Below are positions 17,202-25,310 of a DNA stretch of 64,000 nucleotides, piece after piece. The notes beneath the pieces are model-generated. The model was not told where the DNA came from. It worked only from the letters and a program-made list of their open reading frames with translations, and did not search any database. Position numbers and translations under genes: made by a program. The stretch's first letter is position 1; each line of letters begins with the position of its first letter. The stretch spans positions 62,001 through 126,000 of the forward strand of contig JBMHBT010000002.1 of assembly GCA_049890275.1 (NCBI GenBank), given 5' to 3'. Source of the DNA: UBA7374 sp049890275 (GTDB taxonomy: Bacteria > Verrucomicrobiota > Verrucomicrobiia > Opitutales > Coraliomargaritaceae).

Positions 17202-18626
17202 ATGGAAACTACGTCTAATGTACTAGCTTCACGGTATGCATCTCCGGATATGCGTGCTATTTGGAGTGCGGAGGGTCGAATCCGGTTGGAGCGCGACTAC
17301 TGGATTGCTGTATTACGCGCACAAAAAGACCTCGGCCTAGAGATCCCTCAGGAGGCCATCGATGACTATGAGCAGGTAAAGGATCAGATCGACCTTGCCT
17401 CCATTCAGGCTCGTGAAGCGGTCACAAGGCACGATGTAAAGGCCCGCATTGAGGAATTCTGTGAACTCGCGGGTCACGAGCATATTCATAAAGGCCTAAC
17501 TAGCCGCGACTTAACGGAAAATGTCGAACAACTGCAGATTATCCGCGCCCTCGAATTACTTCGGGTGAAGGTGGTCGCTGTATTACTCAAGATTGCTGAG
17601 CGCGCGGATGAATGGAAGAATCTGGTCATCACAGCTCGTACGCACAACGTTCCGGCTCAGCCCACTACATTTGGTAAGCGTTTGGCAATGTTTGGAGAAG
17701 ATCTGCTTTGCGCGGCTCGTGAGCTGGATCGATTGATTAATAATTATCCGGTTCGCGGTTTAAAAGGGCCAGTCGGTACACAAATGGATTTGCTTACGCT
17801 GTTTGAGGGCCAATCAGAGAAGGTAGTTGAGCTGGAAGGAGCCATACTCAACCACTTGAACGTGGGAGCGTCATCCAATACAGTCGGGCAAGTCTATCCC
17901 CGCGGTCTCGATTTTGAGGTTGTTTCTATCTTTGTACGTCTCGCTGCCGGGCCTTCTAGTTTTGCTAAAACCCTACGCATTATGGCTGGGCATGAACTGG
18001 CCAGTGAAGGCTTTGCTAAAGGGCAGGTGGGTTCTTCTGCCATGCCGCATAAAATGAACAGCCGCAGTTGTGAGCGGCTCAATGGTTTTGCGGTGATTCT
18101 ACGTGGTTATCTTGCAATGGCTGCCGAACTATCCGGAGATCAGTGGAATGAGGGAGATGTCTCCTGCTCCGTAGTTCGGCGCGTATTCCTACCCGATAGT
18201 TTTTATGCGATCGACGGTTTAATGGATACTTTTCACACGATTCTCAATCAGATGGAGGTCTATCCTGCAGTTATCCAGCGAGAAAACGAGCGCTATGGCC
18301 CTTTTTTAGCCACGACTACCGTGCTGATGGAAGCAGTCAAAGCTGGAGCTGGCCGCGAGGAAGCCCATGAAGCGATTAAAGAGCATGCGGTGCAGACGGT
18401 CCGTGACCTGCGTACTGGGGAGATTGACCACAATGACTTGTCTTCGCGCCTCGCCGCAGACTCACGCTTGGGGCTGTCCTCTGATCGCCTGCATGTTATC
18501 ATTCGTCAGGCTCAGTCTTTGACTGGCATGGCATCCACTCAAGTCGAGCAATTTTGCGATGCTGTTCGTGCCGAGGCAGAAGCTTGCCCGGAGGCATCCG
18601 GCTATCAGCCGGGAGCAATTCTTTAA
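17202..18626 (+). CDS. purB: Adenylosuccinate lyase
   Basis: Cleaves SAICAR to AICAR and adenylosuccinate to AMP, releasing fumarate. The 474-residue product starting METTSNVLASR shows the fumarase-superfamily signature SSAMPHKMNSRSCERLNG (about 276-293), the TSRDLTENVEQLQI block and TARTHNVPAQPTTFGKR with the catalytic His. Upstream in-frame codons to 17139 were discarded because homologues begin near the RYASPDM block. It lies in the cinA-holA-purB-pfp run. Confidence 0.95.
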   Translation: METTSNVLASRYASPDMRAIWSAEGRIRLERDYWIAVLRAQKDLGLEIPQEAIDDYEQVKDQIDLASIQAREAVTRHDVKARIEEFCELAGHEHIHKGLTSRDLTENVEQLQIIRALELLRVKVVAVLLKIAERADEWKNLVITARTHNVPAQPTTFGKRLAMFGEDLLCAARELDRLINNYPVRGLKGPVGTQMDLLTLFEGQSEKVVELEGAILNHLNVGASSNTVGQVYPRGLDFEVVSIFVRLAAGPSSFAKTLRIMAGHELASEGFAKGQVGSSAMPHKMNSRSCERLNGFAVILRGYLAMAAELSGDQWNEGDVSCSVVRRVFLPDSFYAIDGLMDTFHTILNQMEVYPAVIQRENERYGPFLATTTVLMEAVKAGAGREEAHEAIKEHAVQTVRDLRTGEIDHNDLSSRLAADSRLGLSSDRLHVIIRQAQSLTGMASTQVEQFCDAVRAEAEACPEASGYQPGAIL

Positions 18627-18692
18627 TAAAGATTGCCTTCATTTCGGCCAGCGTACAGATCAATACACAGTATATTTCAACCCAATCATTTT

Positions 18693-19955
18693 ATGTCCGA
18701 AGAACTAGTAGGTAATTGTCTCATCGCCCAGTCAGGCGGCCCAACTTCCGTCATTAACGCGAGCCTCGCCGGAGCCATCAGCGAAGCACTCAACCACGAG
18801 TGCATCGAGGAGATTTACGGTGGTCTAAATGGTGTCCTCGGCATCTTAAATGAGCAACTCATTGATCTCGCTGCGGAGTCACAGCAGACCATCCGTGCTT
18901 TGCGTCATACGCCAGGCGCAGCTTTGGGCACTTGCCGCTTTAAGCTGAAGCGTTCTGAAGATTTTGATCGCGTTCTGGAGGTATTCCAGACCCATAACAT
19001 CCGCTATTTCTTTTATGCAGGTGGCAATGACTCGCAAGATACGGCAGACAAAATCTCCAAGCTCGCTGCAGAGCGCGGCTATGAGCTTCGTGTTATCGGT
19101 ATTCCCAAGACGATCGATAACGATCTGGTGACCACAGACCACACCCCCGGATATGGAAGCGTCATGAAGTATGTCGCAACCACGGTTAAAGAGATTGCCT
19201 GCGATAACGCTTCGATGGGTCGTCATGATCTGGTTCAAGTGATCGAAGTCATGGGTCGCAGTGCCGGATGGATCGCTGCCGGGGCTGCTTTGGCCAAGCG
19301 CCGAGATGACCCCGCTGCTGCCCCGCACTTAATCTATCTTCCGGAGTCACCCTTTACTCCTGAAAAATTCATTTCCGATGTGCAGCATGTACTGCAAAAG
19401 CAAAACTACTGTGTGGTTGTCGTGGGTGAAGGCTTGGTAGACCCCGACGGAAACTATGTTTCCACGGATTCTGCGGGGTCCGATGCTTTTGGCCATTCAC
19501 AGTTGGGCGGGGCAGGTGATTACTTGCGCCGGCTCGTGGAGGAGTCTCTCCAGATCAAGTCACGTTCAGTTAAGCTGGGGATGTCCCAGCGTGCGGCTGT
19601 TCATTGCTCCTCGCAAACGGATAATGATGAAGCTTATCTTGCCGGACAGGCAGCGGTACAGGCAGCGGTATCCGGTGAGACGGATAAGATGGTGACTCTT
19701 GTTCGCGGCGAGGGTGACACATATACCTGTGAGACGAGCCTGGCACCTCTTTCTGAGATCGCTAATGGAATCAAAAAGCTTCCTGAAGATTGGATCAACG
19801 AAGACGGCGTAACGATGAGTTACCAATTCTATAAATATGCTCTGCCCCTCATTCAAGGGGAGGTCTCCGTGCCTTTTGAGAACGGAGTTCCCATTCTTGC
19901 AGAGCTTAATTGCGATAAGGTGCAACGCCAACTGGCGCCCCACAGCTTTGAGTAA
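18693..19955 (+). CDS. pfp: Pyrophosphate-dependent 6-phosphofructokinase
   Basis: Phosphorylates fructose 6-phosphate with PPi, reversibly, in glycolysis and gluconeogenesis. The 420-residue protein starts MSEELVGNCLIAQSGGPTSV. The PPi-type residues are visible: GGNDSQDTADKI (Asp after the GG-loop instead of the ATP-type Gly) and PKTIDNDLVTTDHTPGYGS, whose Lys replaces the Gly of ATP-dependent enzymes. SMGRHDLVQVIEVMGRSAGW follows. Upstream in-frame codons from 18633 have no family match. No ATP-PFK is in the window, so whether this is the only PFK is unknown. Confidence 0.94.
   Translation: MSEELVGNCLIAQSGGPTSVINASLAGAISEALNHECIEEIYGGLNGVLGILNEQLIDLAAESQQTIRALRHTPGAALGTCRFKLKRSEDFDRVLEVFQTHNIRYFFYAGGNDSQDTADKISKLAAERGYELRVIGIPKTIDNDLVTTDHTPGYGSVMKYVATTVKEIACDNASMGRHDLVQVIEVMGRSAGWIAAGAALAKRRDDPAAAPHLIYLPESPFTPEKFISDVQHVLQKQNYCVVVVGEGLVDPDGNYVSTDSAGSDAFGHSQLGGAGDYLRRLVEESLQIKSRSVKLGMSQRAAVHCSSQTDNDEAYLAGQAAVQAAVSGETDKMVTLVRGEGDTYTCETSLAPLSEIANGIKKLPEDWINEDGVTMSYQFYKYALPLIQGEVSVPFENGVPILAELNCDKVQRQLAPHSFE
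19647..19670 (+). repeat. 12-bp in-frame tandem duplication within pfp
   Basis: CAGGCAGCGGTA occurs twice back to back, encoding the doubled QAAV in GQAAVQAAVSG near residue 320. The frame is kept. It may be an old slippage event in a helix of the enzyme. Confidence 0.8.
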
Positions 19956-20011
19956 ATGGCTACTGCTACTCGATAACTGTAGCCGTATCCGTTTGGAAAC
20001 TTTCTTCGGGT

Positions 20012-20039
20012 GCAGACTGAGCCAGCAGGTTTAGTCTGC
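20012..20039. repeat. Inverted repeat between convergent pfp and the Dabb gene, possible terminator stem
   Basis: GCAGACT and AGTCTGC are separated by 14 bases, a perfect 7-bp stem that includes the stop codon of the minus-strand Dabb gene. A second weaker repeat (GGCTAC...GTAGCC, 19958-19984) sits next to it. There is no U-tract, so a role in 3'-end formation is only possible. Confidence 0.35.
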
Positions 20040-20330
20040 GTCGTAGATTTTTACCGCTTTCCAGCAGGTGTTAAACTGCTCGAGAAAGGCTGAGTGCAAC
20101 GGATCTACCTGGTAGGCATCATGTGCTGCCATGTCTGGTAGTAATACGGTTAAGCAATAATCATAGCTGGTATCAATGACCGGGCGCTCTGTCGTCTCCG
20201 CCGGAGTGCCGATATATACTGCTTCTACTGACTCGATTCCCTTCAAAGATTCGAGGCCCTGTAGGAAACTGGAGCGTTGCGCTTCCTCTAATTCATCTTT
20301 GAGCCAAAATAATACTGTGTGTACGAGCAT
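20031..20330 (-). CDS. Dabb family (stress-responsive alpha-beta barrel) protein
   Basis: A 99-residue single-domain protein starting MLVHTVLFWLK, the hallmark N-terminal strand of the Dabb ferredoxin-like dimeric barrel. The SSFLQGLESLKGIESVEAVYIGTP helix-strand pair and the DMAAHDAYQVDPLHSAFLEQF block are typical. Family members include small stress-responsive proteins and some monooxygenase-like enzymes; no substrate can be named. In-frame codons to 20414 would overlap the thrH gene and are not family-like. It follows thrH by 13 bp and is probably cotranscribed. Confidence 0.85.
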   Translation of the reverse strand: MLVHTVLFWLKDELEEAQRSSFLQGLESLKGIESVEAVYIGTPAETTERPVIDTSYDYCLTVLLPDMAAHDAYQVDPLHSAFLEQFNTCWKAVKIYDAD

Positions 20331-20343
20331 AGAAATGATTTGT

Positions 20344-20943
20344 TTAAATGTGTGGTTCGATAATGGATTGAAGTTCCGCGTGGTCATTGGCCACAGGTAG
20401 TTCCGGTCGTTCAATAATAAGGCGTTCCGGCGGACGAAAGAGAGAGCGGTTGTCCGCTTCGTCGATCATCGTCAAGTCGTTGTAGGAATCGCCCGCGGCA
20501 AAGGTCTGAAAATTGAGTGCTTTAAAGGCGGCCACAGCTTTGCGTTTGTGATCCGGCAGTCGCAAACGGTAGTCCGCAATGCGCCCATCGTCTTCGACTA
20601 CAAGATCGTGGCAAAAGAGCGTCGGATGCCCCAGTTTAGCCATGAGTGGGCCGGCAAACTGACTGAAAGTATCGGAGAGAATTACTAAGCGGGTCTTTGA
20701 AGTCGCCCATGCTACAAAATCCTTTGCTCCCGGTAGTGGATCCAGCGTATCAATCACCGCTTCTATATCTGCCAGTTTGAACCCCTCGCGATCGAGGATG
20801 TCCAGACGGTAGCGCATCAAAGTATCGTAGCAGGGTTCATCGCGCGTGGTACGTTTGAGCGCCTCAATCCCGGTTTTTTCCGCAAAGGCAATCCAGATTT
20901 CGGGGATCAGCACCCCCTCCAAGTCGAGGCATAAAATATTCAT
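20344..20943 (-). CDS. thrH: ThrH-like phosphoserine phosphatase / phosphoserine:homoserine phosphotransferase
   Basis: A HAD-superfamily enzyme of 199 residues. Motif I is CLDLEGVLIPEIW (DLEGVL in place of DxDxT, as in ThrH), motif II LVILSDTFSQF, and motif IV is FAAGDSYNDLTMI. ThrH dephosphorylates phosphoserine and can pass the phosphate to homoserine, linking serine and threonine synthesis. The cap domain with LMRYRLDILDREGFKLADI matches this subgroup. No other serine or threonine pathway gene is adjacent. Confidence 0.9.
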   Translation of the reverse strand: MNILCLDLEGVLIPEIWIAFAEKTGIEALKRTTRDEPCYDTLMRYRLDILDREGFKLADIEAVIDTLDPLPGAKDFVAWATSKTRLVILSDTFSQFAGPLMAKLGHPTLFCHDLVVEDDGRIADYRLRLPDHKRKAVAAFKALNFQTFAAGDSYNDLTMIDEADNRSLFRPPERLIIERPELPVANDHAELQSIIEPHI

Positions 20944-20992
20944 GTCGTCAAAACCGCGACAAAAGTCCGCTGAGTCAATCCCGCAATCTTGA

Positions 20993-21553
20993 TTATTCTG
21001 CGGAAGGCGGAAATTCCGCTAGGATTTGTTTCACCGCTGTGAGGATTTGCCCTTCGCTTGGTGCAGTGTGGCCTAAGCGCCGGGAAGAGGCACCCCGCCA
21101 AGCCAATTGACCGGATACGGAATCCATAACATCCAAGACCAAAGTACCCTCCTCGTACTCATCGACTGTGATCGGAGAAAAACTATTCCACCCACCACGT
21201 CCGACACCATGCCGGTAATATCCCCCTGCCAGTGAGAGGTCCTGTACTTGAGTATGCTTTTCTGTGGTGGTGAAGAACGCGATGCTACAATCCTGATCCC
21301 GATCAACACGTTTCAATCCACGAGCCTGCATCACCTGATCAATCGCTCGTATGATGCGACGATCGACGATTTCTGTCAGAGAAAGATGCTGTCCGCCCGA
21401 CTGCTCTTTTGGCGTTACGACCGAGTAGGTAGAATAATTCTGCATTCGATCCATCATGTTGTGGTCGTAGTCAACTGTTGCTGTTGTCTTACAACCAGCG
21501 AGAGCCAGTAAGAGCGATGAGAAAAACCAAATGCTTGGGGAAACAGACTTCAT
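20993..21553 (-). CDS. DUF4136-like lipoprotein
   Basis: A 186-residue predicted lipoprotein: signal peptide with lipobox LALAGC (Cys about residue 22) and mature start CKTTATVDYDHNMMDRMQNY. The pattern (DYD near the start, then YSTYSV, RRIIRAIDQVMQARGLKRVD, and a Tyr/Gly-rich middle with GTLVLDVMDSVSGQLAWRG) is that of DUF4136 lipoproteins, whose function is unknown. Start at 21553 (MKSVSPS) gives a normal signal peptide; the longer frame to 21637 adds a charged segment ahead of it. Divergent from yjbQ. Confidence 0.82.
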   Translation of the reverse strand: MKSVSPSIWFFSSLLLALAGCKTTATVDYDHNMMDRMQNYSTYSVVTPKEQSGGQHLSLTEIVDRRIIRAIDQVMQARGLKRVDRDQDCSIAFFTTTEKHTQVQDLSLAGGYYRHGVGRGGWNSFSPITVDEYEEGTLVLDVMDSVSGQLAWRGASSRRLGHTAPSEGQILTAVKQILAEFPPSAE

Positions 21554-21639
21554 CGGTTTACACTGTGTGTATAGAGACCTTTTTGCAATCCGTTTGCGCA
21601 GAGTTTGACCTGTATCCGATTCCTTGTCTTCTTGCATGG

Positions 21640-22062
21640 ATGGCAGTCTTTACAAAGTCCTTGAAGATTCGTACCGCGGGCAAGGGGATGCTAGAGTGCA
21701 CCAATGATGTGCAAGCAGGTCTCCGTGAATCTGGTTTCTGTGAGGGTACGGTTACAGTCTTTTGTCGCCATACCAGTTGCAGTTTAATGATAATGGAAAA
21801 TGCCGATCCTTCGGCTCGTGCGGATCTCGAGGAATTTATGGAGCGACTGGCTCCGGAGAATGACCCTCGTTACACTCACACTTTGGAAGGGCCTGACGAT
21901 ATGCCCAGTCATATTCGTATGGCACTGACCCGGACAAGTGAAGTCGTCCCCTTTATCGACGGGCGCCTTTGCCTCGGCACCTGGCAAGGCATCTTTCTTT
22001 GGGAACACCGCGTTCGACCGCAGGAGCGACAGATCCTCTTGAGCTATCAGGACAATCAGTGA
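21640..22062 (+). CDS. YjbQ/UPF0047 family protein
   Basis: A 140-residue protein of the YjbQ family (UPF0047), some of which have weak thiamine-phosphate synthase activity; the physiological role is unclear. The family blocks are present: FCRHTSCSLMIMENADPSARADLEEFMERL, then YTHTLEGPDDMPSHIRMAL, and LGTWQGIFLWEHR, including the conserved His/Cys and the DxxxHI cluster. The start at ATG 21640 (MAVFTKSLKI) fits family length; codons upstream to 21478 overlap the divergent lipoprotein gene. It converges on purA. Confidence 0.87.
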   Translation: MAVFTKSLKIRTAGKGMLECTNDVQAGLRESGFCEGTVTVFCRHTSCSLMIMENADPSARADLEEFMERLAPENDPRYTHTLEGPDDMPSHIRMALTRTSEVVPFIDGRLCLGTWQGIFLWEHRVRPQERQILLSYQDNQ

Positions 22063-22086
22063 GTCCCATAAAGCGCAGCTCTTTCG

Positions 22087-22120
22087 TTGGCTAGCCAATG
22101 TCTCTTATTGGCGAGCCAAT
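22087..22120. repeat. Two tandem palindromes at the yjbQ/purA junction
   Basis: TTGGCTAGCCAA (22087-22098, a perfect 12-bp palindrome) and ATTGGCGAGCCAAT (22107-22120, perfect arms of 6 around GA) lie 8 bp apart; the second covers the purA stop codon. The arms are nearly identical (TTGGC/GCCAA), so alternative hairpins can form on both strands. They may be a bidirectional 3'-end or a protein-binding site; no U-run is present. Confidence 0.5.
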
Positions 22121-23655
22121 CGGAGCAGTTCTTCGGTAGCCGGTACGTCTTTGATGATTTGGCTGGGCTCAGGGCCCACTCCTATGTAGCGCAAGTTGGG
22201 CATCTTCATTGGCTTGCTGTCGCCGTAGTTGGCTACGTCGATCAGTGCCTTGAGAATCGTAGCAACATAGGCAATGGCTTCTGCGGGAAGATCGGCGAAT
22301 TGCCGAACGCCGGAGATATCCTCTTTCCAGCCGGAGACTTCCTTGTAAACGGGGCGCAGGGTGAGGCGATACGCATCATTGCGCGGCACGTGGTGCAATG
22401 TATTTCCTTCAGGGTCAGTATAGGCTGTGCAGATGCGAAGCTTGCCCTGCCAGTCATCAGACTGAGAGAGTGCATCGAGTTTATTTAATACTAGGTCCTG
22501 AAAGCCACCGTAGCGGAGAGCATCCCCTTTTTCCACAGCATCGCACCAGCCAACCATGCGTTGGCGTCCGGTGGTTGCTCCGAATTCGATTTTTTTGAGC
22601 CGTTGGCCGAGTGGGTGGTCGTCCTCGAAGCGAGTGATGAAAGCGTGTGTGCCGACCTTTGTGTCGTAGGCTTTACAGCAGCCGATGTTGTGCACGGGTT
22701 GGACAGGGATGCCGGCAGACTGGAAGAATTCCGGAGTAAAGGTATGGGACGCAGTGACGTTGGGCGGGAAACCATGACGCTTATCTAGCCAGTAAGCCTG
22801 GCCGAATTCTCCGATAATATAACGTCCCTTATCCAATTCGCGGAGAGTCAATTCACGTACATCGGTGATTTGCTCCGCTAGTTGACGTCCGGCTGACCAA
22901 TAAGCCTCAATTAAGGCTTCGGGGTTGATCGAAAAAGAACTGTTTCCAGCGAATTGCGTGAAGTCAAACTTTGCAGCATCGCAGTAACCGGCATCGATTA
23001 ATTCCTGATTGGCGCGTGTTTCTGCTGCTGTTAGTGTATCGAAGAATGCGGGCCAGCGCTCGGGAGCTACGCGGCAGACGTGTTCAATGATACGTTCGGC
23101 TCGATCGATGCGCTGACGGACTTTATGAGCGTAATCGTCCTTTTTACCGAGAAAGTCAGCGTAGTGGATTTGAAATTGGCCAACTTCATCGAGATAGGCG
23201 GGGGTGATGCCGCGGCCGGTTGAGCCTCGTGGCTCGCCTTCGAGTACATGCACTCGGTAGTCCTCCCATGCGAGGTCGAGAAGGCGGTGAACGGGGTCGG
23301 AAACGAGGCAGCGCTCGTCAATCGCGAGGCGTTGAAGCGCTTCGTGTCCGTGGAGTTTAGCATAAGCGCACTCCCAAAGGAATTTTCGAGGGTCGGCAAC
23401 AACTCCGCAGCCGATCGGCAAATAGGAGACATGCGGATCCGCCACGCCGCCGGGCAGGAGGTTGAGCTTGAGTCCGGCAACCGTATGTCCGGAATTGGCT
23501 CCTCCGTTCACTTTCATGACGGCAGCTACGGCGTCTTCTCGTCCGGTAGCTTCGCGCAGTTCCTGAACGACCTCAAGGATGACACGACCCTTGCCTTCGT
23601 CGCCTGTGGAGATGCCGGTATCGGCAATCAGTTGTGAAGAAAAATTGGTTAGCAT
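22105..23655 (-). CDS. purA: Divergent, enlarged adenylosuccinate synthetase
   Basis: Joins IMP and aspartate with GTP on the way to AMP. All core motifs are present but altered: STGDEGKGR (canonical WGDEGKGK, catalytic Asp kept), NGGANSGHTV (canonical NGGxNAGHT, catalytic His kept), GSTGRGITPAY and GATTGRQRMVGWCD. The 516 residues exceed the usual ~430; extra sequence lies mainly in the middle (about 160-240) and near the C-terminus. It follows guaB by 22 bp, so one transcript would serve both branches from IMP. A specialised paralogue acting on a related substrate cannot be excluded. Confidence 0.87.
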   Translation of the reverse strand: MLTNFSSQLIADTGISTGDEGKGRVILEVVQELREATGREDAVAAVMKVNGGANSGHTVAGLKLNLLPGGVADPHVSYLPIGCGVVADPRKFLWECAYAKLHGHEALQRLAIDERCLVSDPVHRLLDLAWEDYRVHVLEGEPRGSTGRGITPAYLDEVGQFQIHYADFLGKKDDYAHKVRQRIDRAERIIEHVCRVAPERWPAFFDTLTAAETRANQELIDAGYCDAAKFDFTQFAGNSSFSINPEALIEAYWSAGRQLAEQITDVRELTLRELDKGRYIIGEFGQAYWLDKRHGFPPNVTASHTFTPEFFQSAGIPVQPVHNIGCCKAYDTKVGTHAFITRFEDDHPLGQRLKKIEFGATTGRQRMVGWCDAVEKGDALRYGGFQDLVLNKLDALSQSDDWQGKLRICTAYTDPEGNTLHHVPRNDAYRLTLRPVYKEVSGWKEDISGVRQFADLPAEAIAYVATILKALIDVANYGDSKPMKMPNLRYIGVGPEPSQIIKDVPATEELLRLARQ

Positions 23656-23677
23656 TTTGTATGGCTCGTTCAGTGGG

Positions 23678-25255
23678 CTATTTGCCGGTTTCTATGTCGC
23701 TCGTTTTTACAGTAATAACGTCGTGCGGGGCAGATTCTTTTTGTCCGGCAGGGCTGACGCGTATGTAGCGGGCTTTCTTGCGTAGGTCGGCAAGGGTCGG
23801 GGCGCCGAGGTAGCCCATCCCCGATTGGATGCCGCCGACAAGTTCCCGAAGGACTCCGGAGAGGGAGCCGGCAGATTCTTTGAGTGCTTCAATGCCCTCT
23901 GCTGCGGCCTTTCTCGTTGCGTCTTTCTGGGAGTGGCCGTACCGGGCGGCAGAGCCATCCTTCATGGCGGCACTGCTTCCCATTCCACGATATTGTTTAT
24001 AGAGTTTCCCGTTGATTTCGATGATCTGCCCGGGTGCTTCGTTGCAGCCGGCGAGCAGGCTACCGCAAAGAACCGCATCCGCTAGAGTCAGTGCTTTCAC
24101 CATATCCCCAGACTTAGTGATACCTCCGTCGGCTAGGATCGTAACGTTCTTTTTTCGAGCCGCTTGAGCGGCAACGTAGAGAGCGGTCATTTGCGGGATG
24201 CCAACACCGGCAACAATCCGTGTTGTGCAGATGGAGCCGGGACCCTGGCCGATCTTGATCGTATCAGCTCCGGCATCGGCGAGGAAGTCTACCCCTTCGG
24301 CGCTGGTAACATTGCCTGCGATGAGGGTCAGCTCTGGAAACTGATTGCGCAGGAGGCGGAGTGCATCACCCACGCCTTTAGAGAAGCCATGCGCAGTGGA
24401 TACGGCAACTGCGTCGACACCTTCGTCGACAAGATGGCCTACGTGTTGGACAATGCGATCTTCATCGAGGGCACCTTCTGGTGTTCGGTGAGTGGCGATG
24501 GCGGCGCCGCAACGGAGCCGGAAGTCCTCGTCGCGTGCCGGCTTGAGGGATTGCTGAGCCTCTGCCTCGATACGTTCGATGTCGCTCAAAGTGAAGAGCC
24601 CGCGGAGGCGGTCTTGGTCGTCGACAACCAACAGCTTGTGGATGCCCAAATGCTCGGTAAAGAAGCGATCGGCTGTTTTGATAGGATCGCTGGTAATCTC
24701 TTTCTCGTCCAGTGTGTAGACCTGATCGCGCGGGGTCATCGCTTCGGATACAAGGCGGTTTGCATAGCGGGGCTTGACCACACGACCGGGCAGGAGGCCG
24801 AGCAGTTTGTTTTGTTCATCGACTACCGGAAAGGTGCTAAACCCGAAGCCGCGTTCGCCGATGTAGTCAATCACCTGTGCAATGGACTGTTCCGGGCCGA
24901 CTTTGATGGGCTCCTGAATAAATCCGTGGATGTGATTCTTTACACGGGCCACTTCCTTGATCTGTTTCTCATCGCTCATATTGTAGTGGATGAGCCCGAG
25001 GCCTCCGTTCAGGGCCATCTGGATCGCCATGCGTGCTTCAGTCACCGTATCCATATCGGATGAAAGGATAGGAATCTGCAGCTCGAGTGATGCAGACAGG
25101 CGGGTGGCCAAGCTGGTATCGCGCGGTAGCGTTTCAGAATACAGAGTGGCCAGAGAGATATCGTCGTAGGTCAGGCCCGTGGGAAGGTTGGCCGGAAAGA
25201 ACTCATTGGCCGGGAGATAAAACTCCTTTAAGATAGTGTCTGCGTCTGCTTTCAT
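23678..25255 (-). CDS. guaB: IMP dehydrogenase
   Basis: Oxidises IMP to XMP with NAD, the committed step to GMP. The 525-residue protein has the (beta/alpha)8 barrel interrupted by two CBS domains (about 110-235: FSTFPVVDEQNKLLGLL, HKLLVVDDQDRLRGLF). Catalytic-loop GQGPGSICTTRIVAGVG carries the active Cys at about 341, and ADGGITKSGDMVKAL and YRGMGSSAAM follow. The segment RLRCGAAIATHRTPEG differs from enteric GuaB but keeps the expected position. It is transcribed ahead of purA and divergent from menC (55-bp gap). Confidence 0.95.
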   Translation of the reverse strand: MKADADTILKEFYLPANEFFPANLPTGLTYDDISLATLYSETLPRDTSLATRLSASLELQIPILSSDMDTVTEARMAIQMALNGGLGLIHYNMSDEKQIKEVARVKNHIHGFIQEPIKVGPEQSIAQVIDYIGERGFGFSTFPVVDEQNKLLGLLPGRVVKPRYANRLVSEAMTPRDQVYTLDEKEITSDPIKTADRFFTEHLGIHKLLVVDDQDRLRGLFTLSDIERIEAEAQQSLKPARDEDFRLRCGAAIATHRTPEGALDEDRIVQHVGHLVDEGVDAVAVSTAHGFSKGVGDALRLLRNQFPELTLIAGNVTSAEGVDFLADAGADTIKIGQGPGSICTTRIVAGVGIPQMTALYVAAQAARKKNVTILADGGITKSGDMVKALTLADAVLCGSLLAGCNEAPGQIIEINGKLYKQYRGMGSSAAMKDGSAARYGHSQKDATRKAAAEGIEALKESAGSLSGVLRELVGGIQSGMGYLGAPTLADLRKKARYIRVSPAGQKESAPHDVITVKTSDIETGK

Positions 25256-25262
25256 CTTTCAA

Positions 25263-25266
25263 CTCC
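25263..25266 (-). promoter_or_regulatory. Shine-Dalgarno GGAG of guaB
   Basis: GGAG on the minus strand, 7 bases ahead of the guaB ATG. It is one of the few clear ribosome-binding sites in the window and confirms the start at 25255. Confidence 0.55.
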
Positions 25267-25310
25267 ATCAAAAGATTGTCTTTTCTCAAGGAGAAAGAAC
25301 AGTTTTGTGC

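Noticed and set aside
24164..25063. 299-codon open frame on the plus strand, antisense to guaB
   Set aside because: Lies entirely inside guaB, whose motifs are complete; the translated product has no recognisable domain. Long antisense frames are common opposite conserved dehydrogenase genes.
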